Shown piece after piece: positions 1 through 10,023 of a DNA stretch of 64,000 nucleotides. The stretch is taken from positions 20,409,201 through 20,473,200 of the forward strand of contig NC_079902.1 in NCBI RefSeq assembly GCF_024868665.1. The letters are read 5' to 3'. This DNA is from Triplophysa rosa. Its lineage: Eukaryota; Chordata; Actinopteri; Cypriniformes; Nemacheilidae. The notes beneath the pieces are model-generated. The model was not told the origin of the DNA, searched no databases, and worked only from the letters and a program-made list of their open reading frames with translations. The stretch's first letter is position 1, and the number at the start of each line of letters is the position of its first letter. The position numbers and the translations under genes are program-made.

Positions 1-286
1 TGGCCCTTACAATCTGTGAAGCGTCTGCTAAACTTTTCCGGACATTAATATCTTGTACATAATCTATTGCTATCGCCATACAGCGGAGCGAGAAAGCATG
101 CATATCAACACGTTGTTGCAGGATGTGAGAATGACACCAATATGTGGTATCTGGAGACAAACCATCTATTTTTGAAAACAGGACAGGTAAGTGAATAAAC
201 AACGATTATCAAACGTGTTATTGTGGGTGTTATTGTTGTCATGCTACCTAACGTGAGCGAGTTATCAGCTAAAGGGCTAACATGCC
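1..286. other. Unassigned non-coding sequence
   Basis: Mixed-composition sequence leading up to the first inverted-repeat element. I see no exon, RNA gene or recognisable repeat here. Short minus-strand frames run through it but continue into the transposon, so they are not genes. Confidence 0.5.
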
Positions 287-481
287 GGTGTTGTGCCGAA
301 AACACACTCCCCGCCAGATTATGCACCCCCTTCAATAACACGCTGTCCGATTGGCTAATTCTAACCCCTCCCCACACCCAATCCTAATCCTAACCCCTCC
401 CCTAACACCTAATCCTCACCCTAACCATTGTGGGGAGGGGGGTGCATAATCTGGCAGGGAGTGTGTTTTCGGCACGACACC
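287..481. mobile_element. Palindromic MITE with ~44-bp terminal inverted repeats
   Basis: The left end (287-330) and the right end (437-481) are near-perfect reverse complements. Both carry GTGCCGAAAACACACTCCC and AGATTATGCACCCC in opposite orientation. The middle holds a degenerate run of CTAATCCTAACCCCT-type units (about 361-427). No transposase frame fits in 195 bp, so it is a non-autonomous DNA transposon. I could not define a clean target-site duplication, so the superfamily is open. Confidence 0.85.
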
Positions 482-805
482 TGGAAGATAACATTAGTAA
501 CTGTTACTCTAGTCTAGATTGAAGCCAACTAACGTTAGACTTAATGTTAGTTGTGTTTAATTGTTTTTGAACCAGGTGTGTGACGTTTCATATCGATTGG
601 GTTTATATTCAACCAGGGGCGCAACAGCACATTTTCTGAGGGGTATGCGAGATCAGTTTTGGATAGAGTTAATAAATTGCAACAAACGCGAATTTAAATG
701 CAAATTAACATGTTTCCTTCAACCATATATCCTATACAAATAACGTGTTAATTCACTTTCTTATAATCGACAATTGAATGCAAACTCGGTTGATGATGGC
801 CATTT
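482..805. other. Unassigned, possibly repeat-derived
   Basis: AT-rich stretch. The part around 610-700 (AACAAACGCGAATTTAAATG) looks like a dispersed fish repeat, but I cannot assign a family. The 60-codon plus-strand frame here has no coding character. Confidence 0.35.
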
Positions 806-872
806 GCCTTTTCTAGGCAACCTTCTGGTCACGAGTCCGACTCTCTAACCATTAGGCCACGACTGTGCCCAT
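806..872 (-). mobile_element. tRNA-derived SINE head fragment
   Basis: Read on the minus strand, 845-862 gives GTGGCCTAATGGTTAGAG, a typical A-box (D-arm) sequence of tRNA-derived SINEs. It is followed by GTCGGACTCGTGACCAGAAGG, an anticodon-arm-like segment. The B box that should follow is degraded and replaced by a short inverted repeat (TAGAAAAGGCAAATGGCC). It is too broken to fold as a tRNA and has no SINE tail, so it is a truncated copy. Confidence 0.7.
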
Positions 873-957
873 TATTCAAGATATTACATTTTTCACGTAA
901 CAGGTCAATCATTTCTAGGCTCTGAACACAAAAGCAACATGTCCATGGACAGTGGCG

Positions 958-1404
958 ATGGGACATTGTTGCAACTCAAGACAATTTGCAGCACATAAAA
1001 CTGCACATCTGCCAACACCTCTGACCACTCTTTATGCAAGCCCCAGGCTTGAAATGGATTTGCCCGCACTGCTGGAGGAGGGTGCCGAGACCTTTGAGAA
1101 ACTGAATCTCACACCAAAGCAGGTATTTGTGATAATTATAGCTATTTTAATAGTTAAATTACTTTTAATATGCCTAATATAAATATAGGACTGATTTAAA
1201 GCTAGGAATTGTACTCCAAAATATATTTTGTGTTGTTTTAATCAGATGGGGTCTAAAAATGAGGACACTGCCAGAGAATCGTACCTGAGGGCGATGCAGG
1301 ACCTCCAAGCAGACCTCCACGTGGCAGCATCTGGATTTATAAGTAACCCAGAAGTGCCATGGATCAGGATCACCAGATGGTTTGGTGATGGTGTTATAGA
1401 TTAA
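958..1404 (+). CDS. Possible two-exon hypothetical gene (107 codons)
   Basis: Exon 1 (958-1122) ends in AAGCAG|GTATTTGTG. Exon 2 (1246-1404) begins after TTGTTTTAATCAG. The 123-bp intron is GT-AG and phase 0, and joining the exons keeps one open frame to TAA at 1402. A shorter start at ATG 1054 has good context (G at -3 and +4) and would give 75 residues; CCCCAG at 1041-1046 could instead be an acceptor for that exon. The predicted product has an acidic N-terminal part (DLPALLEEGAETFEKLNL), a soluble helix-like middle (RESYLRAMQDLQADLH) and a PWIRITRWFGDG-like C-terminus. I recognise no family. A possible AATAAA lies at 1822. It could be a small gene, a decayed pseudogene or chance. Confidence 0.3.
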
Positions 1405-2800
1405 GTGTCCTTTCAGTGCAAAAGACCGCACCCTACATGAATGTGTAAAAGACTCAAGGTTCTGTCTGAGGAAGACTCAAGGTTCTGTCACTGAGGAAGG
1501 TGTAATGAGCCTAAAGCTTAATCACAGTTACATGCATCAAGTGCAAGCCCAAATGTGTGTAGCAGAGGTAACATACTGTGATTGTCAAGAACTATTTATA
1601 CAGCGCATCCCGTTTGATGATACAAAAAAAACAATGTCACATGTCAAACAATAGGTGTCAAAACTAATCTCTTACTGTGTTTGCAACTTACTTTGTGACC
1701 CATTTTACTGAGATGACAAATCTGCCAAATGTCTCTTATACATGTACTGTATGTTAAAGATGATGTTTAAGTAAAAATGAAGCATTATCTTTGTCTGTAG
1801 TACATATTCAGAAAATGAAAAAATAAACAAAATTCAGAAATAAATTCAGAGTACTCAGAGCCTATGTTTTTTATCCTTATGGTTATGTATTTGTGTACAA
1901 ATTCATCTGACAACACTGAAACATACATATTAAAATAACATAGATGGCACAGAAAACAACTGTATATATAATAATTGGTTCTGCGTTGTAGTTCAGAGTA
2001 GTATTTAAACAAATCATAGGAATTAAACATGAAAAAGTCATAAATATGACTAATAAATTATTAATGTAAGATGGAACATTCATCCATGTTACATTGTGGT
2101 AAACAACTACTGTCTGTCTATTCTGTGGGGACAATGGATAGCCAAATATTACAAAGAGCACAACAAACTGTCACCATCTTGTCAAGTGAGGTAGGTTGTC
2201 CTTTAGTGGCCCTTTAGAAGAGAGACATTGGTGTGGTGGTCTTAAGGGTGGTGTATTTGTTTCTGACCGGGCCAATGACTTTCCACATGGATCTGGTTTC
2301 AAAATGTAATCTGGTATGGTTTAATCATTTAAAAATGACATGGTAATATTAACTTTTGGAAATTTCCAATGTGGTTAACCATTAAACCGATAATTGTTCC
2401 ATCTCTAATAGAGACCCACAGAGACCATTATAATTTCCATCACAATTAATAAAATTCTCATTGAATTTCTATAACGTCTCTATGTTTTATTTTAGCACGG
2501 ATGTCTGAATCTCATTAGATTTAGCTAAATATTCAATTTTTGTATTTCAATAAGTCTTCATTATTTAATATATGTTTGAATAAATAGTACAGGGGCCTAT
2601 TGAGCAATTATCACTGCCTCAAATTGAAGTAGAAATGTATATTTATTAATAAAAACGTGATATAAAAACGATTCAAATTTTGTTAATCTCAAAATTAATT
2701 ACAAAAAAATGTATTTTCGTTTCAGAATAAAATTTTATCATCAGTTAAAAAGCTTATATTAATACAATAATTACCTTTTATTAAAAACGTGTATGAGAGG
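1405..2800. other. AT-rich non-coding stretch with a small tandem duplication
   Basis: At 1451-1473 and 1474-1498 the sequence GACTCAAGGTTCTGTC(ac)TGAGGAA is repeated head to tail (two units of about 24 bp). The rest is AT-rich. A hydrophobic minus-strand frame at about 1883-2161 looks membrane-like but is explained by T-rich composition. Nothing else is supported. Confidence 0.5.
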
Positions 2801-2879
2801 GTGGGTGGATGGATGGATGGACAGATGGATGGATGGGTGGATGGATGGATGGATGGGTGGATGGATGGATAGATGGATG
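2801..2879. repeat. GGAT/GGTGGAT minisatellite
   Basis: Tandem GGAT units with interspersed GGGT, CAGA and TAGA variants. This is a simple tandem repeat, with no spacer structure that would suggest anything else. Confidence 0.95.
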
Positions 2880-3079
2880 TCATTGTTACGTCATTGAGAG
2901 AAGAGAGTCATTTGGCTGAAGTCTTTGTGGGCCTCATTAATCGTGTTAAATCTGAGAATTTCAAAGAGAATACAAGATCAAATATCAAACATCTACAGTT
3001 GTCATGATACACAAAAAACATTCATTCGTTTGTTCCTCTAAACTTCCTCCTAACACAACTCGAATATCATTAATTGTAA

Positions 3080-3500
3080 AAAAAACCCACACCACCAATC
3101 CTTTGTCATTTGCATTTTAAGGCACGTCTTTAGCTGGCAAATGTGTTTTTTTTGTAAATAAACCTACACGCCAGATTTCCAGCTCACCTCAGGGGCAACA
3201 AAGCATCGTGTTTTAAATGAGGAGAAGAAACAACATTTGATCAGGGACTAATCACAAATTTCACTCTACGATGCTTTTAATATTTCAAGTTGCTAAGCAT
3301 TATGCAAATAGGAGCTGCATTAATCGTCTGGCGCATTAGTAAGTCGAGGCACACAACGCGGCTTCGGAGATCGGCTTTATTCGTTGTGTAATTAGGACCC
3401 AAATGTTAATGAATTATGCTAATTCGGAACAATTAGCATATAATATTGAAGACAATCAACAATTAGCATATGCTATTGGAAACAATCAAAAGGGCCGCGT
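3080..3500. promoter_or_regulatory. Candidate conserved non-coding element with octamer sites
   Basis: Complex sequence with POU octamer cores: ATTTGCAT (3108-3115), ATGCAAAT (3302-3309) and ATGCTAAT (3416-3423). It also has several TAAT homeodomain cores. It ends in a 30-bp tandem duplication, units 3428-3457 and 3458-3487, differing at about 4 positions and each carrying AACAATTAGCATAT. No repeat signature is seen. Enhancer function is inferred from motif density only. Confidence 0.45.
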
Positions 3501-4230
3501 TCCCATATGGATCTTGCACAGTATGTATAGAAAGAGGCCGTTATGGGGGGACGTGAAAGGGGTTTGTGAATTATCTTGCTTTCGTTTGCTCTCACCCCCA
3601 TGTGGTAGACGTGACCTCTATAACACAGCGGCGTGTGGGAGCTCGCAACTATGTCTGCTTGCGTGCACGTGCGTTTCTTCCATAAGCGGTAAATTTGTTG
3701 ATTTATTATTGCATCCGCCTTATGAACGCAGAATAAAAAGACCAATTAAGAATTTTCTTCGCAGATAATTCAACCCTCAAACCCTTCACTATTGTGTTTC
3801 ACAGCTTGACCTGAACCATAAAATTCACATAATATATCCATCAGACACCGTTCATGTTCCAGGCATTACAGCAATCAAGACTCACTCCCATTAGAAAGCT
3901 CTGGTATTTCCTCTCTCGCTCGCTTTTCTCCAGTGACCTTGGGCAGGTTGCTCCAGGTGCGCTGGCAAGCGTCATGTCAGCGAGGATACCCCGCTCGCTC
4001 GGCCTCCCCGTAAGCCCACGTACAGCGCTCTGGGTGCGAAAGCAGCCTCTGAGATAGAGGTGGAGGGGCGCAAAGCCGAAACGCTACAGCCAGGTCGGCC
4101 ATTTGGAACTTATTAAAACGGCGAGGCGGGCCAGGCCCAGGTTCTGCCGGCCCCCGGAGGCCCCGCACTGTCTGAGCTCATTTGCGGAGTGTCCTTTCCT
4201 ACTGACAGCCTTCTAATTCGCATTTGAATT
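3501..4230. promoter_or_regulatory. Candidate non-coding conserved block, GC-rich at the end
   Basis: Moderately GC sequence without repeats, richest in CpG at 3930-4180. Overlapping frames on both strands (for example the 121-codon plus frame at 3403-3768) run across neighbouring element types and show no consistent coding signal. It is treated as possible regulatory DNA. Only sequence character supports this. Confidence 0.3.
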
Positions 4231-4318
4231 TAGGTCACATTGATCTGGGCCTGCGTCCAAAGCCGGCGCTCCCTGTGGAACCTCCTCACACAGGCAGGAC
4301 TTTTCTCTCCTTTTCTGC

Positions 4319-4319
<1 letters not shown>

Positions 4320-4355
<36 letters not shown>
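4320..4355. repeat. (GA)n microsatellite
   Basis: Uninterrupted AG dinucleotide run of about 36 bp. It produces artificial Arg-Glu or Ser-Leu repeats in all frames crossing it, which explains the short open frames here. Confidence 0.95.
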
Positions 4356-4358
<3 letters not shown>

Positions 4359-4840
4359 AAAACTGCCAACAGCGCTACGGGTGCACGTGAGATCTGTCGG
4401 TGTATGTTCCTTTCTCTGGACATGAGCGGGAAGGAACCGAGGGAAGAGGAAATTGGTGGATGTAGAGATGGGAAAAAGCACTTTCAAGCGGGCGGTAATG
4501 GCGTGTGTTAAACCAGCGGAAAACTAGAGGGAGGGAGAGTTCTCAATGAAGAGGAGCCCTCTGAACCGCTCCAGATGTTTAACAGGGCTTTAGCTGTAAT
4601 AGGTATAGATGGAGACATGTGTTATGATATAAAGCTGACTTCATACATAAAGAATATAGCGAGCAACTTGTCATCTGTGGTCAAAACATAAGGCAGGCGA
4701 AGTTCAAGTTGAACGTGCACATGTGCGTCTGGACTCGAGGAGGCCACATTTCTGTCCTGACAAAAATCTTCGAGAACCAAGCTGTGAGGATAATCCAATG
4801 CTATAAAACACCTCATACAAACCTAAAATGAACAAACCTT
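4356..4840. other. Unassigned non-coding sequence
   Basis: Purine-rich at first, then mixed composition. No exon, repeat or motif cluster could be supported. Confidence 0.45.
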
Positions 4841-5340
4841 TATGTCTCAGGTATACATCTGTAGAGAAGCGTGCAACCTTCTGTCTTCCCCTCCAGATAA
4901 TTCACTCGGCACACCGCGTCCACATTTCTTCCCTTTGTATTCATTACCATTTCTCGCTTCTCTCTTGAAATCTGCAGATATGGAGGAGCTCTGACCTGAG
5001 CGGCGCTGATGTCTCGCGTTCCTGGAGAACTCAATTAATCACAGCATTTAAAATAAATAAATTAAGGGCGTCGTGTAGCAGTGCACAAGCAGCTGCATCC
5101 TTACAAGTGCTCCTGAGAGACCAAATTAAGCCACAGAAATGTATATCTAATACACCAGCCCTCTAATGATGCCCGTTAAAAGAGCGGGTATGTAGGCACA
5201 GCTTAAAAATTACATGGGTCATTACGGCAAATTGAAACTAAGATTTATCTGCTGCCAGAGGAGCGCATAATTTGTTTTACCTGGTAATCACAGAAGCTGT
5301 ATAATTAAACATGAAAACAAAAAGCACGAGTGCCGTGGAA
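4841..5340. promoter_or_regulatory. Candidate conserved non-coding element
   Basis: Complex low-copy-looking sequence with several TAAT/ATTA cores (for example CTCAATTAATCACAGC near 5030 and CAAATTAAGCC near 5122) and an E-box-like CAGCTG near 5091. It has no repeat ends and no sustained coding frame. It has the character of vertebrate developmental enhancers. Conservation was not measured. Confidence 0.4.
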
Positions 5341-5449
5341 TAAGACAGCGAGGAGAGATGGCAGGCAGGAGGAGAGGGCTTGTGAAATTCATTGGATTCT
5401 GTTTGGCAGCAAGTCATTAAGAATGAGTCGAGCTTTAACATGTGAAACA

Positions 5450-5856
5450 ATAGTTGTTGGAGTTGTGAAATATAGAAATCAAATCACCTTAATTGTCATA
5501 TTACCAACAGAACATTACAGGCAGGAAAAAGTCTGGAGTACTCCTGAATACTGTCCAAATAACAATACACATTATACACAATCTAAAGTGCACAGAATAT
5601 ACACGACAAATATACACGTAACGTCCAATTTGTATGTCTTGTGTATATACTGTCCATATGTGTATAATGTATATTGTCTTTTTTGTACAGTCTGTCTATT
5701 TATACTTTGCACTGTCTGTCTGCACTACATACTGTCACTTAAGTCTGTAAAGTCATACAGTTGTCTGTTCAACTGCATTCTACTTTGTATGGAGTACGCA
5801 CCCAAGACTTTCACTCACCGCACGTGGTGGTGACAATAAAAGTGAGTTGAGTTGAT
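5450..5856 (+). mobile_element. 3' end of a non-LTR retrotransposon (LINE remnant)
   Basis: The segment runs through T/G-rich CTTTGCACTGTCTGTCTGC-like sequence and ends in GTGACAATAAAAGTGAGTTGAGTTG (5829-5854). This is the usual 3' tail of fish L2-like LINEs, in which CAATAAA is followed by a short tail repeat. The 167-codon frame that spans it (5330-5833) starts in unrelated DNA and has no reverse-transcriptase motif, so it is not a gene. The 5' border is approximate. Confidence 0.6.
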
Positions 5857-5924
5857 AATACAGCAGCAAATAAGAAACGCTGGTGATGAGTTAATTATTC
5901 CAGTTCAAGTTCCAAGATCCAAGT

Positions 5925-6217
5925 TCAACCAAAACAAAAAATCATCATTTCATTCAAAATTCATCATTTACTCACCCTCGTGTCATTTCACACCTGTATG
6001 ACTTTCTTTCTTCTGCAGAACACAAAAGAAGATATTTTGAAGAACATTAGTAACCAAACAGCAATGAACCCATTGACTTCCATTGTATGGCGACAAAACC
6101 ACAGAGACATTTTTCAAAATATCTTCTGTGCTCCGAAGAAGAAGGAGTCATACTAAATGACATGAGGGTAAATGAATGATAACAGAATTTTCATTTCTTG
6201 GCAAACTGTTCCTTTAC
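5925..6217. mobile_element. Palindromic MITE, cyprinid-type
   Basis: The left end carries TTTACTCACCCTCGTGTCATTT and TGTATGACTTTCTTTCTTCTG. The right end carries the reverse complements (AAGGAGTCATAC, AAATGACATGAGGGTAAATGA). The middle has AACACAAAAGAAGATATTTTG and its mirror CAAAATATCTTCTGTGCT. I recognise this as a very common carp and zebrafish non-autonomous element. No coding capacity. Confidence 0.85.
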
Positions 6218-6779
6218 GTTCAACAAGTTCACGGGCACGTTTTTTTTCTAGTTAAACATATTCTGTAACAAATTACTGTGAACAAATGTTTTTAGGAAAA
6301 TCCAAATTTCTCTTGAAGATTTAAAGAACATCGATTTTAAGCACTAATTTCTATTAAATCAAAAACTTCCTACTAAAGACCACCTTTTTGTTGTTAAGTG
6401 TTTATTCATTTCATTTGTGCAGAAGTTTGCCATTCATAACAGAAGTCAGCTATAAAAAATACACTGTTAAAGTCTGAGGGTGAGAGAAAAAATGGCCATG
6501 TAAAACAAAAATAGGACCAATTTGCAGGAATAAAAACTTGAGAAACATTACAAATGAACCTTAGGGGAAAAGTGTAGGACATACCCATGATAAAAATATT
6601 TGTTTTGTCTCTACTTAACACATCTTGATTTGATTGAGAGGTCATAGAGGTCACTATAGTGGACCGCTATAGTATCTCTTAAAAAAATGAATGCTGAAAT
6701 GTATATGTATATCTGAATAGGTTTACATTCCGTAAGAGCACTAAACGCACAAACATTTTTAAATGGGTTTGTACTAAAT
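6218..6779. other. AT-rich stretch, nothing recognised
   Basis: No exon or motif cluster. A small palindrome, ATAGAGGTCACTATAGTGGACCGCTATAGT, sits near 6645-6675. The 82-codon minus frame is T/A-rich and without coding features. Confidence 0.45.
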
Positions 6780-7265
6780 TCATGCTTGAAAGGGTTAAAT
6801 CTCCAGTATTTCAGAAATGTCTCCTAAGAAAAATCCTACACTCTCTTTATTGAAGTTTCAGAAGAGGTCTCAATGTCACAAACTTTGAGTTCAGATTTGC
6901 AAAGTCTGCAATCAAAAATCATTATTGAAGATCTCAGTATGAACGTAAAGATTTTTCATCATCAATTTACCCAAATTCTAACTCTACATTTTTTAATGTA
7001 TTTTTGCAACTGCTTCATTTGTTTCTATTTTTATTTCTCCATAGCAATTTCTAGACTAAGTCATGATAACACTTAACACAACTGAGAACTCCATCAAATC
7101 TCCTGAGCTATAAAAGAACAACATCTGAGCCATAATCATTTCCTCTGGGTAGGTCCACTGACCTGAAATAAAGTAGAACTGGTCACACCGGTCCACACGC
7201 TGTTTGGCTGTCTGTATAAACACATTGAGAATTTCAGAGATGAGGAGTGAAAACACAAGAATCAC
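6780..7265 (-). repeat. Dispersed repeat, copy 1 (family shared with 46990-47375)
   Basis: Shares several stretches with 46990-47375 in the same order and orientation: GTTTCAGAAGA, TCTCAATGTC, GAGTTCAGATTTGC, TCATTTGTTTCTATTTTTAT and CTCCTGAGCTATAAAAGA. On the minus strand both copies keep an open stretch reading PEE(M/I)I(M/V)A...FYSSGDLMEFS. This suggests they derive from a coding or formerly coding unit, or from a conserved repeat read by chance. In this copy TTTATTTCAG precedes the peptide stretch and could mark an old splice acceptor. The family is not identified. Confidence 0.6.
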
Positions 7266-7329
7266 TCTGTCTAAGTGAATTCACAGATCTAATGCCTACA
7301 GTGTCACCCAATCCCTGGGAAAAGAAGGA

Positions 7330-7770
7330 AACATCTGCATTTTAATCGATTTTTTTCACCCGAGTCTTTCAACATCATTAACTTTATTACGCCGGACACT
7401 CCTGTTGCAAAAACAATTCAGCATAATCATTTGCGGCGCATCTCCCCTGTGAGGGCATATATCCCCACCCACCCACCCGCTCCCCGCTCTCTGCCTGGCA
7501 ATTACCGCAGAGCCACAGATGCATATCTCAGTCTGCACAAACTAGATGCAGCACATAATGTGATTACTCAGTCATTACATATTGGAGTGCATTCATTACG
7601 GGCAAAGACCAAAAATCTGGGCATCGTCGACAATGCCTGGGCAATGCCCAAGATGTACTAGGTTGCGGAAAACATAATGTCCATAATTTGGTGTCGGCGG
7701 TTCAAGACGATCTGCCCGAATCGCAGAGGAGTTTCAAACGCATTCAATTAATTCATTATGCAAACCGAAT
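7330..7770. promoter_or_regulatory. Candidate conserved non-coding element
   Basis: Complex sequence with TAAT and CATAAT cores (CATTAACTTTATTACGCC near 7376, CAGCATAATCATTTGCGGC near 7421, GTGATTACTCAGTCATTACA near 7560). It has repeated GCATAATG-like words and no repeat ends. Frames across it switch strand and phase. Confidence 0.45.
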
Positions 7771-8129
7771 TCTGATGGGATGTGAAATCGTCGTTAAAAA
7801 ACAGGGGAGAGAGAGAGATGTTTGTTTTTGAGATGAAATGGTAATGCGTGAATCCAGACAATGACAGTAAATCCCATCGGAGGAGACTGGAGGATTGTGG
7901 GTAAACAGGTTACAAACACAGTAAATGGTTTCAGCAGCCACCTGCAAAACGTTCATTAAAGTGATTGAGGTTCTCAGAATCGTTTTAGGCTTAACATTAA
8001 TATCACAAAGTTGTTAACAGAGTCATGATAATAATCTAGGACATTATAATCCTATAATGGGGTTTAGTGAAGGACACACTACAGCCAAATCACTCTACGG
8101 AGAATCCCGGTTCCCCAAGACTGTCATAA
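7771..8129. other. Unassigned non-coding sequence
   Basis: Short purine-rich tract at 7800-7820, then mixed AT-rich DNA. No feature supported. Confidence 0.4.
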
Positions 8130-8900
8130 AAGAGCAGTTGATGAAATCTTGCCAAATGATGTCATTTAAGCGAGATACGAAAGTTGGTCAATCCATGAAT
8201 CATTAAAGCCGAGCGTTTTTCACGCACAAACTTCCAAGGTTTTTTTTCGGGCTGAAATTATTTATCGTGCGGTAATTATTGAGCGCGTGTCGCCGCATTT
8301 GAGTACGTGGAAAGCGGGGCAGCGCTCGACAGACTGAAAGAGAGCAGATGTTGATTATTTAAGCCCAACTGATACGATCTGCCGTATTCAAATGGGAACC
8401 GCCGACTGTAAGGAGTAATTTCATTCAGCAATTTACTGCAATATGTTAATGCCGAAAGAAAGGGGGATTAATCCCTAAATGTATTCAGTCAAATGAAATT
8501 AAATAACATATATTTGAAAGTGTAATTTTAACACACCTTATTATTTCAATCCCAGTAATTGAAACCGCAATCCCGGCAACTTGTATTAAATTATCGCGTG
8601 GCAAACGGCAACCTTTCGTTTGCCAAGCCTGAGTGAGTTTCTGCATGAAATGAATTTAATTATTCCTGTGGCCCGATATATTATTAATCATCTATATTGA
8701 TTTCTGAACTCCCATGCTGCTCGTGGATATGCAAATTCAGCCGTGGCAATATTGGGATGGGATCATTTGCATGGAAGCCCATTATTATTTTATAAGTAAA
8801 TTTTAATGTGGACTCAATTAAAACCCAGCGAGTGGAACAGTTCAATTGGCTGAAGGTATAGGTTCTTTGCATACATGTGCGGGACAGGAATGCATCAATT
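8130..8900. promoter_or_regulatory. Strong candidate conserved non-coding element with paired octamers
   Basis: One of the most enhancer-like blocks in the window. It holds two perfect POU octamers in opposite orientation, ATGCAAAT (8729-8736) and ATTTGCAT (8765-8772). Dense TAAT cores include GAATTTAATTATTCC near 8651 and TTATTAATCATC near 8681. A short hairpin has arms GGCAAACG (8600-8607) and CGTTTGCC (8617-8624). The block has balanced composition, no repeats and only short frames. No target gene can be named from the sequence. Confidence 0.6.
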
Positions 8901-9584
8901 AGTAAAGATCAAACTTGTGCTCATCTGCGGAGGGAGGGGGTGCTGGAATCCAATCACACCGTCTCTTCATGTGTGAATGAGTCCTTTTAAAGATTTTCTC
9001 TGCAGAGCAGGCATGGCTTGCTATAGGATGAGGTAGGATCATTTGGCCTATCTCGAACAAATCTTTAAAGTAAATCTATAACTGAGGTGTGATTGTGGCA
9101 TATTCTAAATGAGAAAAGACTGTGACTGATAATACCGAGATACACAGAGATTGAAAACCTGCAAAGAATAATTTCAACAGCGCGTTGTCTTTCGCCCATT
9201 CATACAATGGTGATGTCTGACCACACAAACTCAATTGCTATAAAAAAGTTAAACCACATTTTTTCTGTTCCGTTTTTTCTACTTTTCATTTTTTGGTTCA
9301 ATTAATTAAAAATGACGTTTTTCTTCTCATTATAATACACCTGATTAGCTCTGCACAAATCAAAAGATTCTAATGACCTTTTCAAAAGCGCTCGGGGCAT
9401 TACACAATACCTCAGGCAGGTAAAACAGGCAGACGCTCTCCATGCCGTTCGTTTTTTAGGGACGATAAAACAGATTAAGCGCTGTACAGAGTGATCTTTA
9501 TCTTGGAGGTCAATGTGTACACAAAGCTTTATTTCCCTTTTCCTGACCCCTCTTTACAACCCGTTCTGTTTTATTACACAATAC

Positions 9585-9587
<3 letters not shown>
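8901..9587. other. Unassigned, possibly partly conserved
   Basis: 8901-9230 is moderately complex and could continue the preceding block. The remainder is AT-rich. No exon or repeat recognised. Confidence 0.35.

Positions 9588-9636
<49 letters not shown>
9588..9636. repeat. Compound (CT)n(CA)n microsatellite
   Basis: A CT run (about 9588-9614) passes directly into a CA run (about 9615-9636). Confidence 0.95.
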
Positions 9637-10023
9637 TATTAATTAGTGGGTAAAACAATAATGGTCAACACTGTAAGAGACCAACTTGTAAAAAGGTAAA
9701 TGTTACTTTGAATGCATGCACAGGTTCTGTTGGAAATCCTACTGCTCAGGGTCTTCACATATATAGAGTATGTACAGTTGTGCATACTTTATCTCATAAA
9801 TGTTTTTGAGTAGGTGCTCTCAATATGTGGATTTAATGTGTTTTTGGAATCTTGTCTAAAACAAATTCATACATGGACTTAGAAAATATTTCATAAACTT
9901 GTATTGTGCTAGTGCACTGTAAAAAAACTACCTAAAATTTTAAGTTAAACAGCTTCATTATGTTTTAAGTTAAATCAAATTAGCTTTACAAGTCAATTAA
10001 ACTTAAATTATATTTAACTGACT

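Noticed and set aside
361..427. CTAATCCTAACCCCT-like repeats resembling telomere DNA
   Set aside because: The units are irregular and lie in the loop of a palindromic MITE. A vertebrate telomere tract would be exact TTAGGG/CCCTAA repeats.
806..872. Possible tRNA gene
   Set aside because: It has an A-box-like part but no B box or foldable cloverleaf. The same holds for the tRNA-like cores near 15700, 29150, 29530 and 49800.
1883..2161. Hydrophobic minus-strand frame resembling a membrane protein
   Set aside because: It begins without ATG, is explained by T-rich composition, overlaps another frame, and shows no known family motif.
2801..2879. Regular spacing that could suggest a CRISPR-like array
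   Set aside because: It is a simple GGAT minisatellite with no unique spacers, in a vertebrate-type sequence.
5330..5833. 167-codon plus frame
   Set aside because: It runs from unique DNA into a LINE 3' tail and carries no reverse transcriptase or other domain.
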